Position numbers and translations under genes: made by a program
The notes under the pieces: model-generated
What the model was told of the DNA's origin: nothing
Databases searched by the model: none
Seen by the model: only the letters and a program-made list of their open reading frames with translations
Part shown: positions 8,615 to 17,278 of the stretch, piece by piece
Position numbering within the stretch: position 1 is the stretch's first letter
Layout of the letters: each line of letters begins with the position of its first letter
Assembly: GCA_903873295.1 (NCBI GenBank)
Contig: CAIQNV010000045.1
Coordinates: forward strand, 1 to 60,681
Direction of reading: 5' to 3'
Origin: an uncultured Elusimicrobia bacterium
GTDB taxonomy: Bacteria > Elusimicrobiota > Elusimicrobia > Elusimicrobiales > UBA9959
DNA length: 60,681 bases

Positions 8615-8648
8615 GACTTTACTGCCGCGATCTTAGCGCTAGCTCTTT
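8615..8648 (-). promoter_or_regulatory. Leader sequence shared with the paralog (also at 6888-6921)
   Basis: On the - strand, cgctaagatcgcggcag followed by taaagtc-ATG occurs identically before both surface-protein genes, and similarity continues upstream to aaagagc. No strong Shine-Dalgarno is visible in it. Identity in noncoding DNA suggests a shared regulatory element or recent duplication. Confidence 0.55.
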
Positions 8649-8754
8649 ACTGCTAAAGATACCTGTTCCGCCTTTTACCGGGCGGACAAAAGCCGCCCTC
8701 GGGTTATCGAGTTATCGTGCAGCGTCCCCTTGCTTCCCCCCTTGCTTCCCCAGG

Positions 8755-9612
8755 TTACGGCTTTAGGGAGAAGTCTTCCAGCTTTGCGAAGTTGTAGCCG
8801 CGCCGGCGCAGCTCCGGGACGGCGAGCTGCAGCGCCTCCATCTCGGGCCATTCCGGATGGTTGAAATGCATTATAACGACCGCGCCGTGCCGCGCGCCTT
8901 TAAGGATATTGCGGCTCATCGTTTTAGCGGACGCCCGCGTGGCGTCGCCGGAGAGTATGTCGTAGCTCACCACTTCCATGCCGAGCCTCGCCGCCACCTT
9001 TAGAGAAAGCTCGTCGGTATAGGCCGTGGCCGAGCGGAAAAATATAGGGCGCCGGCCGGTCAGGCCGTATATTTTCCTGGCGCACAGCTCCATCTCGTCG
9101 ATAACGTCGCTCAGGTCGCGCGTGGCGTGCACGCCGTATTTCGTTTTCCCCTCGGTAGAGCAGAGGCGGTGCAGCAGGCCGTGGTTCTCTATTTCAAAAA
9201 GCGGGTCTTTGGCCAGCCCGGCGAAGGTCTCTTTATTCTTCTCTATCCAGAGGCCGGTGACGAACAGCGTGGCGGGGAGCTGTTCACGCCTCAGATAAGC
9301 TATCAGCTTTTCATTGTAGCCGCTGTGGCGCCCGCCGCAGGCGTCGAAGGTCAAGGCCAGTACCTTCTGGTTTTTATCCCCGCCCTTGTCCCTGGCGACT
9401 TTCAGGTACTTTACGAACTCGCTGAAGCGCCCGGCCCCGGCATTTTTAAACTCGCCCATTATGCGCTTTTTGAAAGCCAGGTATTCGGGGGTGTAATAGG
9501 ACTTCAAAGTGTTGCGCTCGTCGCCGCGCGGGCGCGCCGGCGCGGAGGGCGCGAACAGACAAAGCACCGCCGCGGCGGCGGCAAGCTTAACTTTTAAAGT
9601 TGATATGCGCAT
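8755..9612 (-). CDS. Exported polysaccharide deacetylase (NodB domain)
   Basis: This 285-residue protein has a signal peptide (MRISTLKVKLAAAAAVLCLF) and a NodB/CE4 deacetylase domain that removes acetyl groups from cell-wall or other polysaccharides. The first motif, TFDACGG (Asp90), is present. The metal-binding HxxxH motif appears as NHGLLH (His144, His148), and a late HFNHP (His249) fits the last motif. The usual RPPYG motif is altered to FRSATAY, seen in some divergent members. Whether the target is peptidoglycan or an exopolysaccharide cannot be told; surface-protein genes are its neighbours. It lies 35 nt downstream of the TldD-like pair on the same strand. Confidence 0.8.
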   Translation of the reverse strand: MRISTLKVKLAAAAAVLCLFAPSAPARPRGDERNTLKSYYTPEYLAFKKRIMGEFKNAGAGRFSEFVKYLKVARDKGGDKNQKVLALTFDACGGRHSGYNEKLIAYLRREQLPATLFVTGLWIEKNKETFAGLAKDPLFEIENHGLLHRLCSTEGKTKYGVHATRDLSDVIDEMELCARKIYGLTGRRPIFFRSATAYTDELSLKVAARLGMEVVSYDILSGDATRASAKTMSRNILKGARHGAVVIMHFNHPEWPEMEALQLAVPELRRRGYNFAKLEDFSLKP

Positions 9613-9647
9613 ACCCCGTAAGGCGAATGTTATTATTCAGCGCGCCC

Positions 9648-11327
9648 TCACTTCGCGAAATAGGGGTGGCTCAGGTACGGCTTCTTTTCGGGTTTCTCTT
9701 CGGTCTTCTTTATCTCCATCTCCTGCACCAGCAGGGACGGCGTCACGATAGTGCCGGGAGTGGTCCAGCCCAGGTTGTACACATAGGTCTCTTTCGACAC
9801 TGCCGTTATGTCGCGCAGAGCGCGCAGGCTGGTGCCGGTAAACTCTATGCCGTGCACCGGCTCCTCGCGGCCGTCAAGGTATACCTTCCAGGCCGAAAAA
9901 GGCTCGTACAGGCTGTCGAGCCCTTTTACCAGGATGCAGTACTCCAGCTCCTGCTCCCGGCAGAGGTCCAGGAATTTTTTCTTAAGCTCCGGCAGGGGAA
10001 CCACCCTGGCCGGGTTGTCTTCCGGCAGTATGAAGACGTTGGAGGGCGAGCCCGCGGGATATTCGCTGAAATCCCCCCTGCCATGGCCGTTGGACTTCGT
10101 GAAATCCCGGGTCGCGGCCCGGGACATATAATAGTCGGACAGCTTGCCCTTGGTCACCAGCCTGACCGGCCGCGCCGGCACGCCCTCGTCGTCGACCTCG
10201 TAGAAGCCGGAGAGCGGCACCCCCTCATGGTAGCGGGCGGCCGGATCGTCCACCACGTTCAGGAAAGGCGCGGTCACGCGCATGCCGAGGCGCTCCACCA
10301 GCTCACCGGCCCGGCGGAACACCGTATCGTTTGACCAGCGGTTTTTCTCGGTCCACACTTCGCGCGGGTTAGCCAGGTTGTTCACCAGCAAAGTCTCGAA
10401 AAATTTTCCGGCGGCGTCTTTCTCGAACAGCACGGGCCCGATATAGGCCTTTATGGGTTCCGACCTGCTCAGGCGGACCAGGTTCTGCCCCAGCTCTTCG
10501 GCCGCGGCCAGCAGGTTCTCAAGAGAGGGCGCGTCCTTGGCCAGGCAGAAATCGTCGGTATGCGAGGACTTGAGCTTGAAGCCGTCAGGAGCGTAGCCGG
10601 AAGCCTCTATCTCCACTTCGCCCGAGCAGGAGGGTTGCCTGTTGGCCGACCCCTCGCTGTTAAGGTAGCGCACGCCGCCCGAATCGAAATTAAAGCGCAC
10701 CGACGAGTATTTCACCTCGGGATATTTAAGGAATACCGCCGACACTTTGCGGATATTCTCGCGCCAGAGCTCTTCGTCCAGGCGCTCCGCGGCGAAGGGG
10801 CGGTACAGCTCGTAAGGGGCCTGCGGCGTCATGTCGTCGTAAAGCTCCGCCATATTCTTTGATTCCACGAACGCTTTTTTCTTCGACAGCGTCTCCAGTG
10901 CTTTTTTATAGGCCCTGTCGGTGGCGGACCAGACGGCGAAGCGCAGCGCGTCGTAATTATCGTCCAGAGAGATATTCCAGTCGGTCTCGGCCCTGTAGCC
11001 CTCCCAGACATTGGGGGCATAATGGCTGTTGTCGAACTTCGGCGAGCCCGTGCGCAGGTCCACCTTAAGGCGCCGGTAATCCGAGGAATTCAGGCTTTCC
11101 ACCGCGCCGAAGCCGGCCTTGACGCTGAAGGCGTGGCCGTCGCCGATGTGGTAGGAAATGAAATACGGCTTGCCCAGGTTGTCCATGTTGAGCTTCTCCA
11201 TGGAGCGGGACATCTCATCCGTCATCGCGGAGAAGACCTTGTCCTCCGCCGGGGGAGCGGCGTTCAGGCCGCGGGCCGCCGCCAGCGCGGCCGCCAGGGT
11301 TAAAGCGGTTAATATGGTTTTTTTCAT
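9648..11327 (-). CDS. Exported TldD/PmbA-like protein lacking the metal motif
   Basis: This 559-residue protein has a signal peptide (MKKTILTALTLAAALAAARG) and full-length similarity to the TldD/PmbA (PF01523) fold of the next gene, e.g. SNGHGRGDF. Where its neighbour has HEIIGH, this one has FETLLV, so both zinc-binding histidines are missing. This mirrors the TldD/TldE pair, in which TldE lacks the motif and serves as partner. Here both subunits appear exported, unlike cytosolic E. coli TldDE. Its ribosome binding site overlaps the stop codon of the upstream gene, so the two are translationally coupled. The role is unknown; a periplasmic heterodimeric peptidase is the best guess. Confidence 0.75.
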   Translation of the reverse strand: MKKTILTALTLAAALAAARGLNAAPPAEDKVFSAMTDEMSRSMEKLNMDNLGKPYFISYHIGDGHAFSVKAGFGAVESLNSSDYRRLKVDLRTGSPKFDNSHYAPNVWEGYRAETDWNISLDDNYDALRFAVWSATDRAYKKALETLSKKKAFVESKNMAELYDDMTPQAPYELYRPFAAERLDEELWRENIRKVSAVFLKYPEVKYSSVRFNFDSGGVRYLNSEGSANRQPSCSGEVEIEASGYAPDGFKLKSSHTDDFCLAKDAPSLENLLAAAEELGQNLVRLSRSEPIKAYIGPVLFEKDAAGKFFETLLVNNLANPREVWTEKNRWSNDTVFRRAGELVERLGMRVTAPFLNVVDDPAARYHEGVPLSGFYEVDDEGVPARPVRLVTKGKLSDYYMSRAATRDFTKSNGHGRGDFSEYPAGSPSNVFILPEDNPARVVPLPELKKKFLDLCREQELEYCILVKGLDSLYEPFSAWKVYLDGREEPVHGIEFTGTSLRALRDITAVSKETYVYNLGWTTPGTIVTPSLLVQEMEIKKTEEKPEKKPYLSHPYFAK

Positions 11328-11337
11328 GGCTTTTCCT

Positions 11338-13026
11338 CTATTTATCGTGCAGCGGCGGCTCGAGCACGGGCGGCTTCTCCTGCGATTTTTCAGATTTTTC
11401 CACTTCCAGTTCGCTTATAAGAACGCTCGGAGAGACCGAGGAGACCGGCACCCAGCCCGACTCGGCGCCGCAGGTGCCGTTAAAGACGGCGTCGTCGTCC
11501 GCCGCGGCGGAGATCTTGCTGAAGCTGGTTATGGGCGTGCCCACTATGTCCACGCCGCGCACCATCTCGTCGGGACGCCCGTCGGTATAAACTTTATAGA
11601 CCAGCAGCGGCAGCACCTTGAAAGCCTGCGCGCCGCCGCGGTTGGTATTGGTGAAGCCGCCCGAGATATCCTCGAACACCAGGCCGAACGGCTTATTCTG
11701 CTTCCTGCATTCCGCTATAAGCTGGCCGCGCAGCTCGGGGTAGGTGCTGGTCACGGAGGCCTTCATCACCAGGTTCCCCATGCGGGCCACCGTGGGCAAG
11801 CCGGAGGAGCGCCTGCCGTGGCCGTTGGAGGCCGCGAAGCCGCGGATAGGCGACCGGTTCATCAGGAAGCCTTTAAGCACTCCGTTCTCCACCAGGCTCA
11901 CGCGCCGGGCCTTAACGCCCTCGTCGTCATACCTGTAATGACCGCGCAGCGGGACGCCGCGGAACTCGGTCAGGTTCGGGTCGTCGTACAGCGTGATGAT
12001 ATCGGAGGTGACCTTCTGGCCGACTTTCTTGGCGAAGGTCTGGCCGGAGTCCTCCAGCTTCTGGCGGTGGCCCTCCAGGCGGTGGCCTATTATCTCGTGG
12101 AAATACACCCCCGCGGCGCGGGCCTTAAGTATGGCGGGGCCGCTGTAGGGCTCAACTACGGGGGCGTCCTTCAAAGCTTTAAGCTCGGCGATGGAGCGGT
12201 CCATGTCGGCGTCCACCTTCCCGGCGGAAGGCAGGCCCGCGAAAGAATCGGTATTATAGTGCTCGCCGCGGCTCAGCTCCATGCCGTCCGTGGTGCGGCT
12301 GGTGAGGTAATAGGTCAGCGTGATATAGTTGTTCCCGGTTTTCACGCGGGTGCCTTCGCTGTTCACCAGATAGCGGTTCTCGTTCTCGTAGCTTACCGTC
12401 ACGCCGGAATCGTAGATAAAGGAGTAGCCGGCCATGCGGGCGGAATGCTTTTTCAGGCGCTCGCGCCAGGCGGCCAGATCGGGCGCCTGAAGCTCCACCG
12501 TCTCGTAAAAGTTCTCGGCCCCGGCCGGAGAGAAGTCGGGCGAGGGGTCGTCCTCGGCGGCGGTCACGGCCTTGTTCATCTTCACCTTGGTGAAGTTCTC
12601 CTGCGCCTTCTTAAAGGCCTTGTCGGTATACTCCCAGATGCGGGCCCGCAGGGCGTTTTCGTCCCCCTCGAGCGCCACCGGCAGATCCTGCGACTGCGTG
12701 GAGCTGGCCCAGGCCATGTTCCCTTTTACCTGATGGGTATTATCCAGGCCCATCGTATTCACCCGCATATCTATATCCAGCTTGTTGCCGCGCTGTTCGG
12801 AATCCGCGTCCAGCGCGCCGAACTTAGCTGACAGGTAATGATATTTGGATACTGTAAGCTCGTAACCCAGATAGTAAAGTGGCGTTTTCTCGGCGTTCCG
12901 GAAACCGGCGAAGGAGCGGTCCAGCTCTTTTACCAGGGCGTTCATATACGGGTCTTTAGCTTCTTCCGAAGCGGAAAGAACGGCGGGGGAGAGCAGGACG
13001 GAAAGCGACAGAAGCAGTTTGAACAT
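11338..13026 (-). CDS. Exported TldD-like metalloprotease with intact HExxxH
   Basis: This 562-residue protein belongs to the TldD/PmbA modulator-of-gyrase family. The start at 13026 has a GGAGG ribosome binding site and begins a signal peptide (MFKLLLSLSVLLSPAVLS); an upstream in-frame start would add 17 residues without one. The zinc motif HEIIGH is at residues 310-315, followed by RLEGHRQ as in active TldD enzymes, and a late cysteine (TCGAESG) may be the third ligand. It forms an operon with the inactive-looking paralog just downstream. Known family members cleave peptides in natural-product maturation; the substrate here is unknown, and export makes a periplasmic substrate likely. Confidence 0.8.
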   Translation of the reverse strand: MFKLLLSLSVLLSPAVLSASEEAKDPYMNALVKELDRSFAGFRNAEKTPLYYLGYELTVSKYHYLSAKFGALDADSEQRGNKLDIDMRVNTMGLDNTHQVKGNMAWASSTQSQDLPVALEGDENALRARIWEYTDKAFKKAQENFTKVKMNKAVTAAEDDPSPDFSPAGAENFYETVELQAPDLAAWRERLKKHSARMAGYSFIYDSGVTVSYENENRYLVNSEGTRVKTGNNYITLTYYLTSRTTDGMELSRGEHYNTDSFAGLPSAGKVDADMDRSIAELKALKDAPVVEPYSGPAILKARAAGVYFHEIIGHRLEGHRQKLEDSGQTFAKKVGQKVTSDIITLYDDPNLTEFRGVPLRGHYRYDDEGVKARRVSLVENGVLKGFLMNRSPIRGFAASNGHGRRSSGLPTVARMGNLVMKASVTSTYPELRGQLIAECRKQNKPFGLVFEDISGGFTNTNRGGAQAFKVLPLLVYKVYTDGRPDEMVRGVDIVGTPITSFSKISAAADDDAVFNGTCGAESGWVPVSSVSPSVLISELEVEKSEKSQEKPPVLEPPLHDK

Positions 13027-13171
13027 TGAACCTCCGTAATGGCCTATAACTGAATTGTATAAAATCCGCGCCGTCAAAAACCTAAAAACGCTTCCGGCAT
13101 CCCGACACGCCCTTGTCGGGGTCGTCTGCTATGCTATTCAGGCGACGATTCTCCGCAGCAAAGGGGGTTTT

Positions 13172-13468
13172 ATGAAATGGACCGTTACCCAGTGGCTCAC
13201 CGAAAGTTACCGCGCGAGCAAGCCCGGCGCGCTCACCGCCTTCATATACCGCGCTCTGAAGTGGCCCGACTTCTACAATAACGGCGCGCCCGCCTACGAG
13301 GTCAAATACAACGGGGCGGCTATAGCCCTTATACGCTTCGAGGGCAAGGGCGCCACGGTGAAATTCCTGGCCGCCGCGGCGCGCTTTCCGGAGATAACCG
13401 ACCTGGACCTGGTGGAGATAGCGCTTTGGGTGAGCAAGCTGCGCGCGGCGTGCGTGAACCTGAATTGA
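13172..13468 (+). CDS. Small hypothetical protein
   Basis: This is a 98-residue soluble protein I do not recognise. The start at 13172 is chosen for its ribosome binding site (aaaggggg). It is divergent from the TldD-like gene (145 nt between starts) and convergent with the gene at 13528. The sequence alternates short hydrophobic and charged segments with no cysteine cluster or membrane helix. A GC-rich hairpin (cccgac/gtcggg, about 13101-13121) lies upstream. Codon use looks like that of the neighbours, so I believe it is a real gene. Confidence 0.6.
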   Translation: MKWTVTQWLTESYRASKPGALTAFIYRALKWPDFYNNGAPAYEVKYNGAAIALIRFEGKGATVKFLAAAARFPEITDLDLVEIALWVSKLRAACVNLN

Positions 13469-13527
13469 TGCGGGAGGCTGTAAAGCGCCGGGACAGCGAC
13501 AGTTTCAGCACTTTCGGCTATTCCCCG

Positions 13528-14352
13528 TCACGGGGCCGGCGCCGGACCGGCCTTCCCGACGGTGGAATAATCCAGCTCGCTGCCGAGAACGCTGTGCGGG
13601 ATAAAATACACGGCCGCGGTGAAGAAGAACGCGGCCAGCACCCACCTGCGCAGGTGCGCCCCGCCCCGCATCGCGGAGACCGCCGCGGCAAGCCAGAAGA
13701 AAAGCGGGGCCAGGGTTTTATTGTCGGTCAGGTCGTGGCCGAAAGGGATGCCGGTCCAGTAGGGGCCGAAGGCGTAGTGCTGGGTAAGCGGACCCAGGAC
13801 AAAGCCGCCGGCAGCTAAAAAAAACAGGTTGAGCAAAATAGTGTGCTTTAAAACCGGCTGGTTCATCAAAGCTGAAAGCGCTATTCTTACCGAGAAAAGC
13901 ATGAAAAAGAACATGAAAAATATGTGCGGGATAAGGATCCGGCCCGGCACGGCGCCTTTAAAACGGGTCACCACTTTCTGCGGCCCGATAAGGCTTCTGG
14001 CCCCGTTTTCCACGGCGTACACCGCATATTCCAGTTTGCCGGCCGGGGGCTGGTCCGGGGCGAACGGGCAGGGCCGGTCCGGCGACGCGGTAAAGGGCAC
14101 GGCCGTCACGGCATCCGCGGTTTTGTAGCGCTTCCATTCAATTACTCCCGAAAGCGGCTTATCCGACTTTAGTTTTAAAACGCAGTCATTCCCCCCTATA
14201 GTGCAGCTCCTGGGCAGACGGTAGGAAACCTTAATTCCTGAAGGGGTCAGGAGCGAGCCCCGCACAGGATAGGTGGGCCCCGTAGTCCGCTGGAAAAGGG
14301 CGAAGACCGCCGTTATCAGGAAGCTTAAGATCCAGAGCGAAGCCTTGTTCAT
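13528..14352 (-). CDS. Hypothetical membrane protein downstream of tatC
   Basis: This 274-residue protein has an N-terminal membrane helix, an extracytoplasmic beta-rich segment of ~120 residues with three cysteines, then about four more helices in the C-terminal half. Its start overlaps the tatC stop by 4 nt (ATGA), so it is the last gene of the operon that carries tatC, tatA and the quinol-oxidoreductase module. I do not recognise the family. Position suggests an accessory membrane protein of that module, which is inference. Confidence 0.6.
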   Translation of the reverse strand: MNKASLWILSFLITAVFALFQRTTGPTYPVRGSLLTPSGIKVSYRLPRSCTIGGNDCVLKLKSDKPLSGVIEWKRYKTADAVTAVPFTASPDRPCPFAPDQPPAGKLEYAVYAVENGARSLIGPQKVVTRFKGAVPGRILIPHIFFMFFFMLFSVRIALSALMNQPVLKHTILLNLFFLAAGGFVLGPLTQHYAFGPYWTGIPFGHDLTDNKTLAPLFFWLAAAVSAMRGGAHLRRWVLAAFFFTAAVYFIPHSVLGSELDYSTVGKAGPAPAP

Positions 14353-15080
14353 TTGTTAATCCCGTCCTTGGCGCGGGCCCGGCCGGCGAACCTGGCGACC
14401 CAGATGCTCAGCTCGTATAAAGCCAGCATCGGCGCGGCGAAAAGAAGCATGTTGAATATATCGGGGGTGGGGGTAATTATCGCCGCCGTCACCAATATCC
14501 CCACGATGGCGTAGCGGTACTTTTTGCGCAGAAAGCGGTGATCGAGGATCCCCAGCCTGCCAAGCACATAGCTTAAGACCGGCATCTCGAAGACAAGGCC
14601 GGTGCCCAGCACGGTCCAGACGATAAAAGAGATATAGCTCTGCGCCGAGATCATCGGCTGGAGGTCGGGCCCGGCGAAGCCGAGCAGGAACTTCAGAGCC
14701 GGAGGGATAAGGAGGAAATAAGAGAACAGCGCGCCGGAAACGAAGGACGCCGTAACGAACGCGACAAAAAGCAAAGGCCCGCTTTTCAACCGGCCGCTGA
14801 CCGCGGGCTCGACGAACTTCCAGACCTGGTACAGCAGAAAGGGCATGGAAAGCATCAGCCCGGCGGCGAAGGAAATATTAAGGTAGACGGCGAGCGCTTC
14901 GGTCGGGGAGAAGAACACCAGTTTGTCTACGACCCCGTTCATGGGCCGCTTTAAAACTCCGAAAAGGAAGGAGGAATAATTGAAGGAGACCGCGGCCGCG
15001 ATGATAAAAAATACAAAAGAGACCACTAATCTCTTTCTTAATTCTTCAAAATGGGAACCGAGCGGCCTTTCGGGATCCAT
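14349..15080 (-). CDS. tatC: Sec-independent protein translocase TatC
   Basis: This 243-residue polytopic protein is the twin-arginine signal receptor of the Tat pathway, which exports folded proteins. Hallmarks are the N-terminal HFEELRKRLV motif, six hydrophobic helices, and the FEMPVLSYVLGRLG segment with its conserved glutamate in the middle of the protein. Length is normal for the family (about 240-260). It lies 6 nt downstream of tatA and overlaps the next gene by 4 nt. The nearby ferredoxin subunit has a Tat-like signal, a plausible client. Confidence 0.95.
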   Translation of the reverse strand: MDPERPLGSHFEELRKRLVVSFVFFIIAAAVSFNYSSFLFGVLKRPMNGVVDKLVFFSPTEALAVYLNISFAAGLMLSMPFLLYQVWKFVEPAVSGRLKSGPLLFVAFVTASFVSGALFSYFLLIPPALKFLLGFAGPDLQPMISAQSYISFIVWTVLGTGLVFEMPVLSYVLGRLGILDHRFLRKKYRYAIVGILVTAAIITPTPDIFNMLLFAAPMLALYELSIWVARFAGRARAKDGINK

Positions 15081-15086
15081 CAGCGG

Positions 15087-15275
15087 CTACTTCTTTTCTT
15101 TTTTCTCGGGCGAAGGCGCTTCCTCGGAGAGCCCTTCTTTCAGGCCGTTCTTAAATTCTTTTAGCGTAAGCCCCAGCGATCTGGCCAGCTCCGGAAGTTT
15201 CTTCGTCCCGAAAAGCAGCACACAGGCGATCCCTATAACCAGCAGCTCCGGGGTACCCATTCCGAATATTCTCAT
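15087..15275 (-). CDS. tatA: Sec-independent translocase subunit TatA/E
   Basis: This 62-residue protein has the TatA layout: a short N-terminal membrane helix (GTPELLVIGIACVLLFG), the FGxxKLPEL hinge, an amphipathic helix (ARSLGLTLKEFKNGLKEG) and a short charged tail. TatA forms the protein-conducting assembly with TatC. Only one TatA-type gene is present here, as in minimal TatAC systems. The N-terminal pattern fits TatA/E better than TatB. Confidence 0.93.
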   Translation of the reverse strand: MRIFGMGTPELLVIGIACVLLFGTKKLPELARSLGLTLKEFKNGLKEGLSEEAPSPEKKEKK

Positions 15276-15302
15276 ATTTTTCTCCAGCGGACAGTTTAGC
15301 GA

Positions 15303-16511
15303 TCAGGAAGCTTTGGCCTGGTCCTCTTTCGGCCAGGGCGGGAGCAGATAGAGGAGGACCGCCAAAATGGCCAGGGGCAGCAGGCCCAGGATAATGGCGC
15401 TGAGGAGTCCCTCGCGCCCGGCAAATTCCATTTTATAGGTGGTGAAGCCGCGCAGGCTCTTGGAGAAGAACTGGCCGCCGATGACCACGTTCCATCTCAT
15501 TGCCAGGATGCCTATAAGCGCGAGGACTCCGGACAGGGCGCAAATGAATTTACGCGTCTTTTCCCGGAGCTCCGCCAACTGCAGGACTCCCAGCAGGGCT
15601 ATGGGCGTCAGCGAGCCCATCACTATCTGGACCAGTATCATGCTCACGAACAGCTTGCCTTCCACCAGCAGGCTGATGATGTCGAAATGTTCCTCGGCCT
15701 CATAGACGGTCTGAAGCATCTCCAGCATCTCAAGCGAGAAGGCCACGATGATCGCCGTCAGCAGGAATTTGCCTATGGTGTCCAGGCAGGGCATATCGAT
15801 GCGGACTTTGCGGACCCAACACATGAACATATAGATCAGCATCACGCCGGCGATGCCCGAGGCCATGGCGGAAAAGATGAAGATCACCGGCATCAGGGGA
15901 GTGGACCACCAGGGATTGGCTTTGATGGAGCCGAAGATAAACCCTACATAGCCGTGCAGCAGGAGGGCCGAGGGCAGCCCCACTACGGTTAGTATCCTGC
16001 CCAGCTTGTCGTCTATCTCAAGGGAGCGCGGAGAAATATTGTCCACCCCTAAAGTGAGGACCTTGTAGAAAACGCGCTTGGGCCAGAAGGTTTCGGAGCG
16101 CGACCATTCCACTATCTCCCGGCGGTAATCCAGCCACACCTCCATCAAAAGCACCACCATCAGGTACCACAGGTACACGAAGCCGAACATGGCCATGGCC
16201 GAGGAGGTATGCGGAGTGAGGAAGATCTCTATGCCCCGCTCCGGATGCCCGAGGTGCACATTGAGGGGCAGCGGCGCCACCAGCAGGAAAGCCAGGGCGA
16301 CCAGCAGGGAAAGGCGGTAAGTGGGTTTCAGCACCTTCACGTCGAAAACCCGCTCCAGCGAGGCGAGCACAAAGGCGCCGGCCACCAGGCCGGTGATATA
16401 GGGATAAAGCACGATAAGGACGCTCCACTGGAGCTCCAGGTCGTTAGGGTAAATATAGCCGGAAACTTTATGCAATGCTTCGCGCAGCGTTTCAATATAG
16501 GCAAGGTCCAT
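15303..16511 (-). CDS. NrfD/PsrC-type quinone-interacting membrane subunit
   Basis: This 402-residue integral membrane protein has about ten helices and the character of the NrfD/PsrC/HybB family. These proteins oxidise or reduce quinol and pass electrons to a periplasmic ferredoxin subunit. Family traits include the conserved arrangement around HPERG (helix 2-3 loop) and later HGYVGFIFGS. It overlaps the ferredoxin gene by one base and is followed by tatA and tatC. With the ferredoxin and tetrahaem cytochrome upstream it forms a three-part module like those of Nrf, Hmc or Qrc complexes. No molybdopterin subunit is encoded here, so it may simply link the quinone pool and cytochrome c. Confidence 0.85.
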   Translation of the reverse strand: MDLAYIETLREALHKVSGYIYPNDLELQWSVLIVLYPYITGLVAGAFVLASLERVFDVKVLKPTYRLSLLVALAFLLVAPLPLNVHLGHPERGIEIFLTPHTSSAMAMFGFVYLWYLMVVLLMEVWLDYRREIVEWSRSETFWPKRVFYKVLTLGVDNISPRSLEIDDKLGRILTVVGLPSALLLHGYVGFIFGSIKANPWWSTPLMPVIFIFSAMASGIAGVMLIYMFMCWVRKVRIDMPCLDTIGKFLLTAIIVAFSLEMLEMLQTVYEAEEHFDIISLLVEGKLFVSMILVQIVMGSLTPIALLGVLQLAELREKTRKFICALSGVLALIGILAMRWNVVIGGQFFSKSLRGFTTYKMEFAGREGLLSAIILGLLPLAILAVLLYLLPPWPKEDQAKAS

Positions 16512-17272
16512 CAGCGGACCTCCTTATCAAGCCCTTTATAAACCAGTTTAGGCTCGGCGCCCATATTGGCTTTCAGCACCTGCAGGGTTTCGGTCTCGTA
16601 GAACTTTGAAATAGCGCTTTTGGGGTCGCTGAGGTCGCCGAACATGCGCGCGCCGGTGGGGCAGACCTCGACGCAGGCGGTCTTGAGGCCCTTCTTTATG
16701 CGGTGGTAGCAGAGCGTGCACTTATCGGCCACATGGAGCACCGGGTGGAAGAACCGGCTGCCGTAAGGGCAGGCCTGTATGCAGTAGCGGCAGCCGATGC
16801 AATATTTGCGGTCCACCAGTATCACGCCGTCCTCGGTCTTAAAGGTGGCGCCCACGGGGCAGACCTGGACGCAGGGAGGGTTCTCGCAGTGGTTGCACAT
16901 CTTGGGCACAAAAAAACTTTTCGTAACGGTGCCCGGGTCGGAGGGCGGCAGGTAACCGTCCAGGCCGCCGTTCGGCGAATCGACGTTGACTTCGCCGCTG
17001 CGCCTTAAAATATAGCGCTCGACCCAGGTGCGAAAATAGAAAGCCTCGCGGGGAACGTCGTTCTCGGTCTTGCAGGCGTCCACGCAGCGGGCGCAGCCTA
17101 TACATTTGGTCACATCCACGGCATAGCCCCAATAGGGCTTCTTCCTTTTCCAGGGCGGCTCGCGGAAGAATTTCTCCGCGGCGGAAAGGGGAGTGGAAAA
17201 AGCCCGCGCTGCCATTACGAGCGCTGCGCCGGCGGCGGTCTTCAAAAATTGTTTGCGGCTGAAGTTTTTCAT
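16511..17272 (-). CDS. Periplasmic four-cluster [4Fe-4S] ferredoxin subunit (HybA/NrfC/DsrO type)
   Basis: This 253-residue electron-transfer subunit has four ferredoxin-type cysteine groups: CIGCARCVDAC, CNHCENPPCVQVC, CIGCRYCIQAC and CTLCYHRI with a later CVEVC. That is enough for four [4Fe-4S] clusters. The N-terminus (SRKQFLKTAAGAALVMA) is a Tat-type signal in which the second arginine is lysine, a substitution known to be tolerated in some Tat substrates. It lies 6 nt after the tetrahaem cytochrome gene and overlaps the NrfD-like gene by one base. It is expected to link that membrane subunit to the cytochrome. Confidence 0.88.
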   Translation of the reverse strand: MKNFSRKQFLKTAAGAALVMAARAFSTPLSAAEKFFREPPWKRKKPYWGYAVDVTKCIGCARCVDACKTENDVPREAFYFRTWVERYILRRSGEVNVDSPNGGLDGYLPPSDPGTVTKSFFVPKMCNHCENPPCVQVCPVGATFKTEDGVILVDRKYCIGCRYCIQACPYGSRFFHPVLHVADKCTLCYHRIKKGLKTACVEVCPTGARMFGDLSDPKSAISKFYETETLQVLKANMGAEPKLVYKGLDKEVR

Positions 17273-17278
17273 AGGGAG

